Origin: Siphonodentalium dalli
Taxonomy: Eukaryota; Mollusca; Scaphopoda; Gadilida; Siphonodentaliidae
Length of the DNA: 64,000 nucleotides
Direction: 5' to 3'
Assembly: GCA_032622095.1 (NCBI GenBank)
Contig: CP136063.1
Location: 144,907,950 to 144,971,949 of the forward strand
Positions 23,990-34,870 of this stretch are shown one piece after another (the first letter of the stretch is position 1; the number at the start of each line of letters is the position of its first letter). The position numbers and the translations under genes are program-made. The notes under the pieces were generated by a model that was not told where the DNA came from, did no database searches, and worked only from the letters and a program-made list of their open reading frames with translations.

Positions 23990-24838
23990 TTTAGCTCAAC
24001 TTACTTTGTAAGTTTGAGCTATTGCCATGAGTTGGCGTCCGTCGTCCGTGTGTCTGTGTCTGTCAACAATTTCCTTTGGCGCGGGCTACAGGTCGTACCT
24101 TTGGTCTGATCTTTATGAAATTTGTCACGAATGGTGACATTGACATGTAGATGGGAACAAGTCATTTTGGGGTCATTCGGACAAAAAACATGGCCGCTGG
24201 CGGCCATCTTGAATTTCAAAATTAAATCCATTGGCGCGGTCTACAGGTAGTACTGTTCGTCTGATCATCATGATATTTGTCATGGATGTTAATATTGACA
24301 TGTAGATGGGAACGAGTCATTTTGGGGTCGTTCTGTCAAAAAACATGGCCGCCAGCAGCCATTTTGGATTTTACTCTTCGCATGACTAAATCCTTTGGCG
24401 CTGGCTGCAGGTCGTAGCTTTAGTCGGATCTTCATGAAATTTTTCATGGATGTTAACAATGACATGTAGATGGGAACGAGTCATTTTGGGCTTGCTCGGC
24501 CAAAAAACATGGCAGCCAGCAGCCATCTTGGATTTTACTCTTTGCATGACTAAATCCTTTGGCGCGGGCTACAGGTCGTAGCTTTGGTCAGAACTTCATG
24601 AAATTTGTCATAGATGTCAACAATGACATGTAGACGGGAAAGAGTTGTTTTGGGGGCATTCGGTCAAAAAACATGGCCGCTGGTGGCCATCTTGGATTTT
24701 ACTCTTTGCATGACTAAATCCTTTGGCACAGCTAGGATAGACATTTCAATTAGCACCTTTCCTATTCCTCCATTTACTGTCAACCGTTAAAATATTCCCC
24801 TACCTAAGTTGAGCTACAGTGTCATTGACACTTATATT
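23990..24838 (+). mobile_element. AGCTCAACTT-hairpin repeat element, copy 2 (about 850 bp)
   Basis: The 5' hairpin is TTAGCTCAACTTACTTTGTA with AAGTTTGAGCTATTGCC. GTCCGTCGTCCGTGTGTCTG follows, then four well-preserved monomers of about 180 bp (GGCGCGGGCTACAGGTCGTA, GACATGTAGATGGGAACGAG, TCATTTTGGGG, AAAAAACATGGCCGCTGGCGGCCATCTTG, TTTGCATGACTAAATCC). The 3' end is AAGTTGAGCTACAGTGTCATTGACACTT, with the same AGTGTCA/TGACACT hairpin as copy 1. It is nested in the AGCTCACC element. Each monomer carries a palindromic ATGGCCGC/GCGGCCAT core running into CATCTTGG. Confidence 0.8.
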
Positions 24839-24845
24839 ATGTTTA

Positions 24846-25345
24846 CCCATACCATAGTATGGTAAACATAGTGTCGTTGTCCGGATTGACCACTCGTCGT
24901 TAGTCCGTCGTCTGCCTGTAGACACTTTACGCATGGTGCGATAACTGAAATATTTTCTATCTGATCAGAACCAAATTTTGTATATGAATTTCTCAGCACC
25001 AAATACAGATCAAGTTCGAATATGGGTTTGATCCGATTTTTTTTACGGAGTTATGGCCCCATTTCGACTTAGAATTCATGCATGCTGCCATAACTCAAAA
25101 AAAAATTATCTGACCGTCACCAAATCTGGTATGCGAGTTTCTTAGCCCAAAATACATATCAAGTTTTTTAATGGAGTTATGGCCCTTTGACATAGAATTC
25201 ATGCATGCTTCGATAAATCAACCATTTTTCAACTGATAGAAACCAAATTTTGTATGTGAGTTTCTCAACTCAAAATACAGATCGAGTTTGAATATGGGTT
25301 TGATCCGATATTATTTAATGGCGGGCGTTATGACCCTTTGATTAT
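24846..25345 (+). repeat. ACCATAGTATGGTAAACA-hairpin repeat family, copy 1
   Basis: Starts with the hairpin TTTACCCATACCATAGTATGGTAAAC, then GTCCGGATTGACCACTCGTCG and GCCTGTAGACACTTTACGC. Three diverged monomers follow (ACCAAATTTTGTATATGAATTTCTCAG, ATACAGATCAAGTTCGAATATGGGTTTGATCCGA, GGAGTTATGGCCC). No clear 3' end is seen. Confidence 0.7.
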
Positions 25346-25894
25346 TTTATTCATCTCTAAAATATATCAAAGATACACAGTTTGCACTGTCCAAGTAGAA
25401 TCTAATAAATCAGGTTTACAATGCCATGAAGTTATCTTCTCACATTGAGCAACAGAGATAGTATCAAGTGACAATGACTCTCTCTTGCATTGAGTTAATT
25501 AACTGCTAGCAGATGTGTTGGCCATATGATGAGATATCATAGATGGAATGTTTATGCTTTTATATTTTATATGCATGGTTATTTAAATTTCATCTTAAAG
25601 GCATAATTGGTTTTATTTTTTAATAGCATTACTATTGGAGGTTAATAATGTGATTGTGTTTAGTAGATTTGTTGGTTGCATGGGAAGACAACTTGAGAGC
25701 TCTGTCTATGAGAACAAAATAATTATTCAAAACACTTTTAGAACCGTAGGTCTAGTTTGTTTTATTTATATATTAATGGAAAGCTTTTTCGACATTGATT
25801 TCAATTGATTACAAATGTGAATAGAAATATTAAAGAGGCACAACAGGTTTGAACTTTGATACATTTTTCTTGTACTCTGCATGAGATAAAACTT

Positions 25895-26300
25895 TTTATG
25901 TGTACCTATACCATAGTGTCAATGTCCGGATTGACCACTCGTCGTTCATCCATACTTCTTTCTGCCCGTCCGTAGACACTTTAGGCATAATGCAATAACT
26001 CTTAACATTTTCTATTTGATCGGAACCAAATTTTGTATACAGGTTTCTCAGCCCAAAATACAGTTCGAGTTCGAATATGGGTTTGATTCGAGTTTTTTTT
26101 TTTTACAGTTTTGGCTGGTTATGGCCCTTTTTTACTTAGAATTTACACATGCTGCCATAACAAAAAAAAAAATCTTTTTTATTGACACCAAATTTGGTAT
26201 GTGAGATTATCAGCCCAAAATACAGATCAAGTTCGAATTTGGGTTTGATCCGATATATTTTAAAGGAGTTATGACCCTTTTTTTTTGTTTAAAAATTGGA
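25895..26300 (+). repeat. ACCATAGT…GTCCGGATTGACC repeat family, copy 2
   Basis: TACCTATACCATAGTGTCAATGTCCGGATTGACCACTCG begins a second copy of the 24,846 family, followed by two to three monomers with the same words. The leading hairpin is incomplete here. Confidence 0.7.
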
Positions 26301-27920
26301 AAATTAAATATATTTTTTTAGATTGAATTTCCTCGCTCAATTTAACACGCAAAAAATATTTAAAAACTTTTATATTAAATAATAAATAAAAAAATATTTA
26401 ATTAAAAAAAAATATTTCATTGACACTAATTTGTTTTAGTTGTATACCATTAATTAGGTGTGATGTCCTTTTTTGAAGATATGAAGATTTTATTGCAATA
26501 GTTGCATGTGATATAATGATAGCAATAAATTGCCATGTGAACATCCAATATCCAGAGTATATGAGAGTACCTTTAATAGATGTCATTCCAAGCGAAATCT
26601 GTTATTAATTGAGTGGTGACATATGTTACAAAGCTCTAGGGGGTGGTTGTATGAAGGTAAAGACAAACAACCTGCTGGCTGGATAATTGTTTATCCTATC
26701 TGTCAAATTTATTAATGGCTAAACCATTGGATCTCACAGTGAGAGGTCATTGTGTGAATAGGGACAGAGTTATGAGATTTAAATCGACTCCTCCTCCGCC
26801 CCAAATACTTTAACCCCTTCTTAAGACAAATTATTTGAGCTTTTGAATTTAAGTTTAAGTACTGACATAAATATTACTGTGATCGTATATTAGACCAATT
26901 ATCAGTTATAGCTAATCACTATCGCCAAGGTATGGGTTAAACATATGTCTATCGTGATTGGCCTCTCGTTAGGAAATGAGATCCCCAGAGGATGAATACG
27001 TTGTGCTATTCCACATTGGGGAATAGTGTCATTAAATTCACCTTTTGTGGACCTCATTCTGCAGAGGTCAGACACTCTAAATACAGACTTTGCTGTCCCA
27101 ATATTATTTTGTTAACCACCACTCATCCAGGTGAAATGATACCCTATTGGATAGTGGGGGTATATTGATATTACTAGATGAATGGATATCATAGATGGGG
27201 ATTCACATTTGTTCTAATAGGGGCAGAGATAAGAGATTTAACTCTCCTCTATCCTGTTTGGTACTGGTTTAATAATTTTGATTTCTATTAAGCCTGGTGG
27301 GGGCGATGTTGGAGGCAACGGGGAAGGAGTGTAGCGCGGTGGAGTTTTGACCCCCTATTTGATCAAAATTTAAACAGTTGAAAATTACATGCCTGGTATA
27401 ACATTAGTTGTAGATTAGATGTTCACATAAAAAATAGGTTAGAATTGTTCTCATAGTTTGGTTTTTATTTTTCGCTCATGTATGTTTTTAAACCAACAGT
27501 CCATATGTTCCTACTTCAGATTAAACTGTTGGACCAAATTGGCCACAAATTTTAACTTTATTTGGTTGGTAATTTTCAAACGTTTGAGAGCTTGAAGTAC
27601 TGGTACCAGTTGTAAAATTCAATCTAAGAGGGATGTGCAAAAGGATTTTTGTGAACTTAGTACTGTGGTATGGTTGTTTTCTTTAAAAGGTAAGAGATTG
27701 GAGATTTGTCAGTGGTGTGCAATTAGAAATTTCATTTGACGAGCCTTGCTCATCTGAGAACCTCCAGCTATGTCCCTGTTTAGAATTACTTGTCTTAAGT
27801 GATATTGTCACGTGCGGACCCTTGTAGTCTTCAGAGTCTCAGTCTTTAATGTCTGGTGAGCGACCCACAGTCATTGACTGTCTTGTTTATGGGAATAAAC
27901 AATAAAAAGCTATATAAATA
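26301..27920. other. intergenic, nothing recognised
   Basis: No supported gene. Two short blocks resemble each other: ATAGGGACAGAGTTATGAGATTTAA near 26,758 and ATAGGGGCAGAGATAAGAGATTTAA near 27,218. They suggest an old local duplication. Confidence 0.35.
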
Positions 27921-28080
27921 AAGAAATGAATACAGTGGCTTTATGCGTGTGTGTTATTGAGAGATACTGCACACAGGTTGTTGGGGCACATTTAATGTCA
28001 ACCGCTTTACACAATGTCCCCAAACGACCACAGCGCCGTGTCCCTCAATAACACACGCACACGTACTACATTCATTTCTT
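27921..28080. repeat. 160-bp imperfect palindrome (MITE-like)
   Basis: AAGAAATGAAT…TGCGTGTGTGTTATTGAG on the left is matched in reverse complement by CTCAATAACACACGCACACG…ATTCATTTCTT on the right. The arms are about 60 bp with a few mismatches around a small centre. No target duplication is obvious. Confidence 0.7.
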
Positions 28081-29299
28081 AAATACAATATTTTGTGCAA
28101 CTCTCATTTTATCTTTGAAGCTCCATACTTTAATATATACATATATGTACTACTATAGAACACATATTAGATATTGTTGTTATGGACTTTTCCCGAATTT
28201 GAATAAATAGTTTGACAGTATTTCTCTTTCTCTCTCTCTCTCCATTGTCCTGGATATATGGCCTCTGAAAACAAGTTGGGGAGAAGACCTTCCAACATTT
28301 CATGGATGCATGAGATGAAAATAATATTGCCTCTATCGATGAGATGAAACGACATTTTTATATCTTATCCTTTTAAGATATACCAACATGTATAACCAGT
28401 GTTATAAATGAAATAACCATTGCAAGATGTTTATCAATTACATATACAGTGGATGCGGTTCTGCATTACATTCAGTCAATAATGAATATATTTACAGGCA
28501 TGTGGGCAATTGCATCTTTCAATAAGTCATTTCTAAAGTGTTTCCATTTGTATTATCCCCCTGCTGTGTCACTAAATTACCAGCTTTTATGGAGCCTATA
28601 CTATAGACAATAATTATACTGTCAATATTTGGAGATATTTCATCCCAATATCTATAAATTCAAATCAATATTAGTCAGCAATCTTGAAGCAGTGAAGAAA
28701 CCACACCTGATGTTACCCACAGATTACAATATTTTAGTCGCGCACTTCCATTTCAAATCAAAGTGGTTTGTTCAATAAGATTCCCTACAGTAACTCCTCG
28801 GATGTGCCAACATAAGCTTGAAGTTTGCAAAGAATCTTTCCATTTTTTAAACAGTTTAGTTTAAATATTCATCTGATGCCCTGTAGTACTTGTGGAGTTT
28901 CAATTTATTGAAGGAACAATAATTTAGATATGTGCCTTGAATGGCAAGCGTTTGTATCAATTGTGTGTTGAAAGACAAGCCTGTGTTAGGATCTCCAATA
29001 ATTGGATATATGTCTGCATACAGTAATATATTTGAAGCTTTGAAGTACATCTATGACAAATTTGTGGGATACCTTTACTAAATGGTAGATCAATGATGCA
29101 CTTCACAATAAGGTGATATGGAGATGATTTTAAAATATGAAAATGGAGCCATCAGACAGTGAGTACCTGCTTGGTGAGGAAACTTGCACGAGAGGAGGGG
29201 TGCTGTCAGCGCGGGACCTAATCATTCCACCATACAAAAAATAAGTCCATCATATCTGTACTAGATAGGGTACCTGGCATTGCTCAGGTAAAGAATGAA
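28081..29299. other. intergenic, nothing recognised
   Basis: AT-rich, with short frames only and no RNA gene or repeat ends seen apart from a short TC tract near 28,222-28,243. Confidence 0.35.
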
Positions 29300-30045
29300 C
29301 ACATTATTAGTGCCCCCTCCAGTCATTTAAACTATTTATTAGTCACCTGAGATAAGCATCACATATATATTGCATGAAACTCTGGATAAAGTTACCTCTA
29401 CCTTTATTGCTAATTATTAGTACTTCTTTAAGTCATCTGAGGTCAACGGCACCTATCGAATGACACGCCCAATTTCATATTATCTCTGTGTACCAATTTT
29501 CCCATATATCTTCTGAGATGATAAATGCTTTTAATTGATAAGCTATGTTAACATAATTTACAAACCCCCCTTTATGTCATCTGATGTCCAAGGCGCCAAT
29601 CCCATGACATTCCCCTAGTCATGGGATACCATGTGTACCAATTTTACTACATATCGTTTAAGCTGATAAGAATTGCCCATCTCTATAATATAATCTATAA
29701 GTTCCCCTTTAAGTTTGCCCGGGTCAATTTACCCCTGTATACCAATTTCCAGCGACCAGAGTCTAACCATTTTGTGTATATGATTCATTTTTTAATTTAG
29801 AATTGTTTATGCCCCTTTAAGTATTCTGAATCAGATGTTAACAACACCTATCTCGTGACAATATTCGTGTCAATTGACCCATGTGAAGCAATCTTTATTA
29901 CAAAATTCCGACCATTTTGGGTGTATAATTAATTATTATTGTCCTTTTAAGACATCTGATGTCAATGGCACAAATCCCGTGACACTCCCCGGGTCAATTG
30001 ACCCATGTGTACATTTGTTAGCACCAATGGCCCAGCCATTCGGTC
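29300..30045 (+). repeat. tandem array of about five diverged 140-160 bp monomers
   Basis: Units share CCCCTTTAAGTCATCTGATGTC, AACGGCACCTATCCCATGACA, CCCGGGTCAATTGACCC, ATGTGTACCAATTTT and a TTTGTGTATATGATT-like word. They start near 29,320, 29,430, 29,570, 29,700 and 29,930. Word order is conserved while spacing drifts. This family differs from the GTCCGTC monomers. No frame spans it. Confidence 0.65.
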
Positions 30046-32053
30046 GTCTAGATAGTCAAACAGTTTTAATTAATATATGTCAGAGTTCTAAATTGGGGGA
30101 GTTAGATAATTTTACTAAAGAAAACTGAAACTTTGTACCCAAAGTAGCAGTCTCCAATTTCAAGGTGCTTATCTCTGACATAGGCCTAAACATGCGCTCA
30201 GGTGATAATATTTTATATTAGCAAAATTCTTTTGTCTGGGATTTTTTTTATCACGCTACCAGTAATTGCTCACTTATAATAACTTAGTATAGTCAAATGA
30301 AATATTTTCCAGTTCATTTCTTTAGGAAGTGACATATGCAGTAAATAATCTTGTGTCACTAGTTTCCAAGAGGCATGGTACTACCTCCTGCTGTTTAATT
30401 TGAGTATATGTAGTCCTTAAGCCAATCGCGCTTGCGTTAGTAATTTATTATCGAGCAATCCATATATATAATTCGACAGTGTATAAACTCGCACTTAATT
30501 ATCTTTTATTGAATACTCGATTGTTGGTTCGTTGAGTTCTTGGCAAAACAACAAGAACATAGAACAGTTTTCTGACGAACTTGGGTCGTCCAAACCACAA
30601 CTCGAAATTGATGCAATTGGCATTCTTCTGTGTAAATGGGGGGGGGGGGGGGGTAGAAATGCATATAGAACTTACTTTCGTAAATGGTATTTCGTTTTCC
30701 CACGCATAAATTAATACAAACAATAATTTATTTGCAGAATGTTCTGCAATTAAGTTGAACATACAGTAATTAATTTAGTACAGAGCCCCCCTCCCCATGT
30801 AACTTGTGCTGCATGCGGCGGGGGAGAAAATGCAGTAACATTGACGATATCAGTTATATATATGCACGGACGCGTTGACACGGGACGGGGTCGTGGTGTC
30901 TCCACTTGCCACTTTGGTAAAAAAAATCAACAGTTTGAACTTTGAAGTCCAATACACTAATAGGTTGTGTGCAGTTAGCGATTATAAATTTCCAATATGT
31001 GGCCATAGCATGGTGCAATTGTATAGACTTTCTTCAATTTTGAGAATTATTTTGGTTCGATCAAAGGTGGTGCATTTAGAAATTCCAAGTTTTGCACCAA
31101 AACGGAAACATTCTAGACACGTTCATGTAGGGCCTAAATATGTTTTTAATATAAATTTGCTCACCGTATAACCTTTATCGCGATTCTGATATAAATGGTT
31201 CATCCCTAGCTCAGACATATACGTAAAAAGTTTATCCACCCAACGATGTATATACAACTTATCAATTCCTATAATGAGTCCGTGCCACTATTTCTCCGAT
31301 ACAGCACTGGATACAGTATATATATAGATTTGATGGGTCTTTAATTGGTGTTATCATATTGATAAGAACTTCACTGGGATTTGTGGATGCGAAGGCCTAT
31401 ATACAGGCACGCTTAACCACCTGTAACAGCAGACAGTCACACAAACACGGAGTTAACGAAATGTATAGGGGATATTTTGCATGGGATCCATACATATATA
31501 GGTGTAGGCATGCTACCGAACATGGTTGAGTGACTTTTTTTTCGCACGATGTCGCCTCGGTTGCTCTTTATTGGAGATTTGAGGTTTACATTATAGCTGC
31601 CAAGAATGCAAATATAGTACACTATATATCGATATAATGTGTGCTCTCATCTATAACTACGAGCAGCATCAGCATATAACCACCAACTCAAAGTTTGTGA
31701 TTATGTTGTGGTTGATTTAGTTAAATTCGCATGTTTCCGTGGATTGTAGTAGGCCTATAATAGACTACAGAGCGCGCGGTATCAAACCCTGGAGGATCTT
31801 TAATACAAGCGTATACTTGACAAATCCATTGTTACGAATTTGTTAAAGCATTTTAGTAGCGTATTCAAAACTGGGTGTGATTCTTCCCGTGTATCAATGC
31901 ACATTCATTGTGATGCATGTAGCCACCGAAGGGGTTATCGTGATAATATAGCCTATAGCCTATCTATACGACCATTCAAAGAAAGTAATATAGCCAAAAA
32001 TACAGTAGTTATCAACAATGGTGTTTGTGTGTGTGTGTGTGGGGGGGGGGGGG
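30046..32053. other. intergenic with G homopolymers
   Basis: Contains a run of 16 G at 30,638-30,653 and a (GT)n-G13 tract at about 32,023-32,053. Short frames on both strands have no protein-like features. No gene is supported. Confidence 0.35.
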
Positions 32054-32756
32054 TAATATTCGGTTCGAATAACGAGCGAATATTCGAATAGTATTCGAAT
32101 ATTTAGATAAATTATAAAATTATATAGATAACATATTTTGGAACCAATTTAATATTTAATGAAATAGCATATTTATTTATCCATGCACATGCTATATGCA
32201 AAAAAGAGAGAAAAAATCTCTTGGCTTAATAGCAAGAGTTTATCTGTTTATGAAGTTCAAGTAGTCAATGTCCCATGCATGGTTCCACAAGTTGGTCGTA
32301 GTGCCACAATAACTAAGAACATGATCTGGATTGAGCTTGCATGTTGTCTTTTTAGTTTTGGCATCCAACGTGAAGTGAGTCCATATATCTGATTTCTTCG
32401 AATTTGACGCCATATTATACACACAAGTGACAACGCGCAAACAAAACAAAACGATGCCTTATAGGTCCGCTTCCTATGACCACATGCAAGCACGGTCTGG
32501 TTTACACCTAGCCAATAAAATTATTTCGACGTCATGCATGACGCCAATCAAATCAGAACGTTACAGTTACGTCATATTAATTCGTTTATGGTCAGTGGAA
32601 AATAGATTATACTTTTAACAGACCCTCAGACTAATAACAAACCAGGAAACAATTACCCGGAGATTATTCTCGAATATTCGAATAGTCAAATCATTATTCG
32701 AATATTTATTTTTACGAGCGAATATTCGAACATTTGAATATTCGGACCGAACACTA
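32054..32756 (-). mobile_element. decayed hAT element with BED-finger remnant (about 700 bp)
   Basis: The right end …ATTCGGACCGAACACTA (ending 32,756) is matched by TAATATTCGGTTCGAATAA at the left. Inner ends on both sides repeat CGAATATTCGAATA words. TAGTGTTCGGTCCGAAT-type ends and a minus-strand BED zinc-finger remnant point to an animal hAT element. Only the N-terminal coding part is present and the catalytic domain is gone. No 8-bp duplication is visible, because the left flank is a poly-G run. Confidence 0.7.
32240..32413 (-). pseudogene. BED-type zinc finger fragment of a hAT transposase
   Basis: The frame from the Met at 32,413 reads MASNSKKSDIWTHFTLDA, then KTTCKLNPDHVLSYCG and TTTNLWNHAWDID. 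BED fingers have the form …W.(H/Y)F…C..C…(S)NLW.HL…H. Here the aromatic W-HF core, one Cys (in TTCKL), TTTNLWNH and the spacing are kept, but the second Cys of the C-x2-C pair (KLNPD) and the final His (AWDID) are changed. The finger is therefore non-functional and no transposase body follows. Confidence 0.7.
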
Positions 32757-33093
32757 GTAATAACCGTTGTTTTCTCATTCAATGCTAAATTCTCAGAAGC
32801 ATTTAATTATTTTGCCATAATTAGCAATCGATGGGCCATATTTATTAATCGACATCATAAGTTAGGGTAGGTCTAGTGACCCGACTCTAGTCATTACATA
32901 AATGTAAATTTATTCTTATCAACAGCGATGCCATATGTATAAACACATTCCCTGTCCCCAATACGAAGAAATTTGCCCGGGGAGTTGATTTTAAACCTTT
33001 ATTCGCGTAAAAACGTTTCAAAAATCAGATCACAGCATGATCACGGAAGCATTTTTTCGATATGGTGTGCGTAATACGTCATACACTACAAAT
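32757..33093. other. intergenic, nothing recognised
   Basis: No supported feature lies between the hAT remnant and the GC-rich frame. Confidence 0.35.
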
Positions 33094-33786
33094 TTATTGA
33101 CTAGGCAACGCCAAACGACCATGTCGTAATTGCAGCGATATTTCTCCGAGGGCGGGGCTATACATCCACGTTACTATTATTAGAAATGTTGACTTATCTG
33201 GCAGGACGTACTTATTAAGCAGAACACCGGCCTCTCGGCGTCGGAGGGGCGGTGAAGGTGGTATCCGCCCCTGGTGGAGACTGGCTGGTGGTGTTACCAT
33301 CTCCACGGTGAAGACAGCGGCGGGGACGTCCGGGGTGACGTCGGTGTCCCCATTTCCACTGTCCTCGACGACAACCGGGACATCCGGAGGAGCGTCGGCG
33401 TCCCTGCTGGTGGTGTTAGCTGGCGCCACAGGTCGATGATTCGAGCCAGATGCCAAGTGGGGGAGAACTGGACGTCTCTCAATTCTCCGTTTCCACTTGG
33501 CCCTTCTTTCGGCGTCCCTGTGGCGTCTTGAGGGTGTCTTTTTCTTCTTCTTCCCGGTGCTGCTGTTTCTGTTAGCCCCGGACTGGACTTCTCCAGTCGG
33601 TCCACCCAGGCCCCGACCGGTAGAAGGTTCTACCGGGGTGACCTGGATATCCAAAACTACTATCAGCCGACCCTTGTTAGCATGGAGCGTCCAGCTAACA
33701 CAATGGGCCGACTGAAAGCAGCTCAGCGCATGCAAAAGCTCGGTGGGGATTAGAGTGGAATCCATTGTCCACTGAGCCTTCGACAA
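33094..33786 (-). CDS. hypothetical basic protein, possibly a retroelement ORF1-like fragment
   Basis: A 230-codon frame in a segment (33,100-33,860) that is clearly more GC-rich than its surroundings. In order it shows a start region with QWTMDSTLIPTELLHAL, a segment CVSWTLHANKGRLIVVLDIQ, a Pro/Gly-rich linker, a strongly basic stretch GKKKKKTPSRRHRDAERRAK followed by WKRRIERRP (about residues 78-106), and a long acidic/Pro-rich, low-complexity region with DVPVVVEDSGNGDTDVTPDV. Basic SRRxRDxxRxxxW stretches after a W-L-HxxK-like segment occur in ORF1-like proteins of invertebrate retroelements. On that ground I suspect a mobile-element origin, but no catalytic domain, target duplication or tail is visible. 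A retained host-gene exon is the alternative. Confidence 0.35.
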   Translation of the reverse strand: MSKAQWTMDSTLIPTELLHALSCFQSAHCVSWTLHANKGRLIVVLDIQVTPVEPSTGRGLGGPTGEVQSGANRNSSTGKKKKKTPSRRHRDAERRAKWKRRIERRPVLPHLASGSNHRPVAPANTTSRDADAPPDVPVVVEDSGNGDTDVTPDVPAAVFTVEMVTPPASLHQGRIPPSPPLRRREAGVLLNKYVLPDKSTFLIIVTWMYSPALGEISLQLRHGRLALPSQ

Positions 33787-34059
33787 ATAAAATCACGGCA
33801 ACTCATTGGCTTCGTGCGTCAAGCACTTTTGCGACCGTCCCAGCGAGCTGCCGGATCGAGAATGAGATCACTGCCCATAGCGAACACCTTAATGCACGTT
33901 AAAGGCAAGGATGGCCTTCGAGGTGGGTATGCTCTTAAAAAAGTCACACCTATAGAAATAGTTTATTCTTATACACCAATCAACTATTGTGTAAATAGTT
34001 TAAACTATTGTGTAAATAATTTATATGCTTTGATATTTACGCAATATTTATGATTGGTA

Positions 34060-34195
34060 TAAGAACATGGTCTGTCTATATTTTAATATTCTTTCTGTTT
34101 ATGGTGGTTTTAACAGGTGTGACTATTTTAACAGCAAGCCACCACGATGGCTATCCATGCCTTTAACCATTGCTATCTTTACCATGGTTAAACTG
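34060..34195 (+). repeat. dispersed repeat, GTCTGTCTA…TTCTTTCTGTTT family, copy 1
   Basis: GGTCTGTCTATATTTTAATA, TTCTTTCTGTTTATGGTGGTTTT and ACAGGTGTGACTATTTTAACAG, followed by CCACCACGATGGC, match 42,118-42,230 in order. Non-coding. Confidence 0.55.
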
Positions 34196-34295
34196 CACTA
34201 ATCAGATTTGTGTCCCCACCATATGATACCAATGATTTTTTTCAACTGGTAGACTGGAACCTGGATCAATCTACTACATTTGTTCGCATTACATT

Positions 34296-34656
34296 GCTCA
34301 ATTTTGACACAGCCTCTTTAATAATAAACACATCAAAATTTTTATTAAGTTCCCCCAATAATACCCTGATGAATAAATAACCTGTATCTTTTATGTCAAC
34401 AGTCAATATATAACAAAAAATGTCAATATCACTTGATTGAAAAATGTTGTCAGAATGCCAGTTGATGGTAATCAATCAACAGGCATTCTGACAAAATTTT
34501 CCAATCAAGTGATATCGACATTTTTGTTATATATTGACTGTTGACATAAAAGATACAGGTTATTTATTATATGAAGGGTAAGGGGTCTTATTTTTTATTT
34601 GAGGTGGTTATTATTTATAAGCTGGTAATAATTGTTATATTCATTGACACTCAATT
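34296..34656. repeat. long hairpin / fold-back element (about 360 bp)
   Basis: The inner arms are nearly perfect over about 87 bp. ATAAATAACCTGTATCTTTT…GTCAGAATGCC (34,373-34,459) is mirrored by GGCATTCTGAC…AAAAGATACAGGTTATTTAT (34,482-34,568), with a 22-base centre. Similarity continues outward with more mismatches to about 34,296 and 34,656 (CTCAATTTTGACA / TTGACACTCAATTTT-like words, CCCCCAATAATACCCT / AGGGTAAGGGGTCTTATT). The transcript or single strand would fold into one long stem. No target duplication is certain. Confidence 0.8.
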
Positions 34657-34668
34657 TTCCTGAACAGG

Positions 34669-34870
34669 GTTCCTACTGGCTCCAGTCTGATTGGGTTAGC
34701 TGATCAGTGGAGTGGGGGGGGGTATCAAAATATGAAGATTGATATTGAATAATTTATTTGATAGGGTTCCTACTTGCTCCAGTCTGATTGGGTTTTCTGA
34801 TCAGTGGAGCATGGAGGTTGTTGGGTGATTTAATATGAAAAGCTGAGAAATATTAACATTTTGAATAATT
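34669..34870 (+). repeat. direct duplication, about 95 bp
   Basis: GGGTTCCTACTGGCTCCAGTCTGATTGGGTT…CTGATCAGTGGAG at 34,669 is repeated at 34,763. The linking sequence GAATAATTTATTTNATAG occurs after both copies. Confidence 0.75.
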
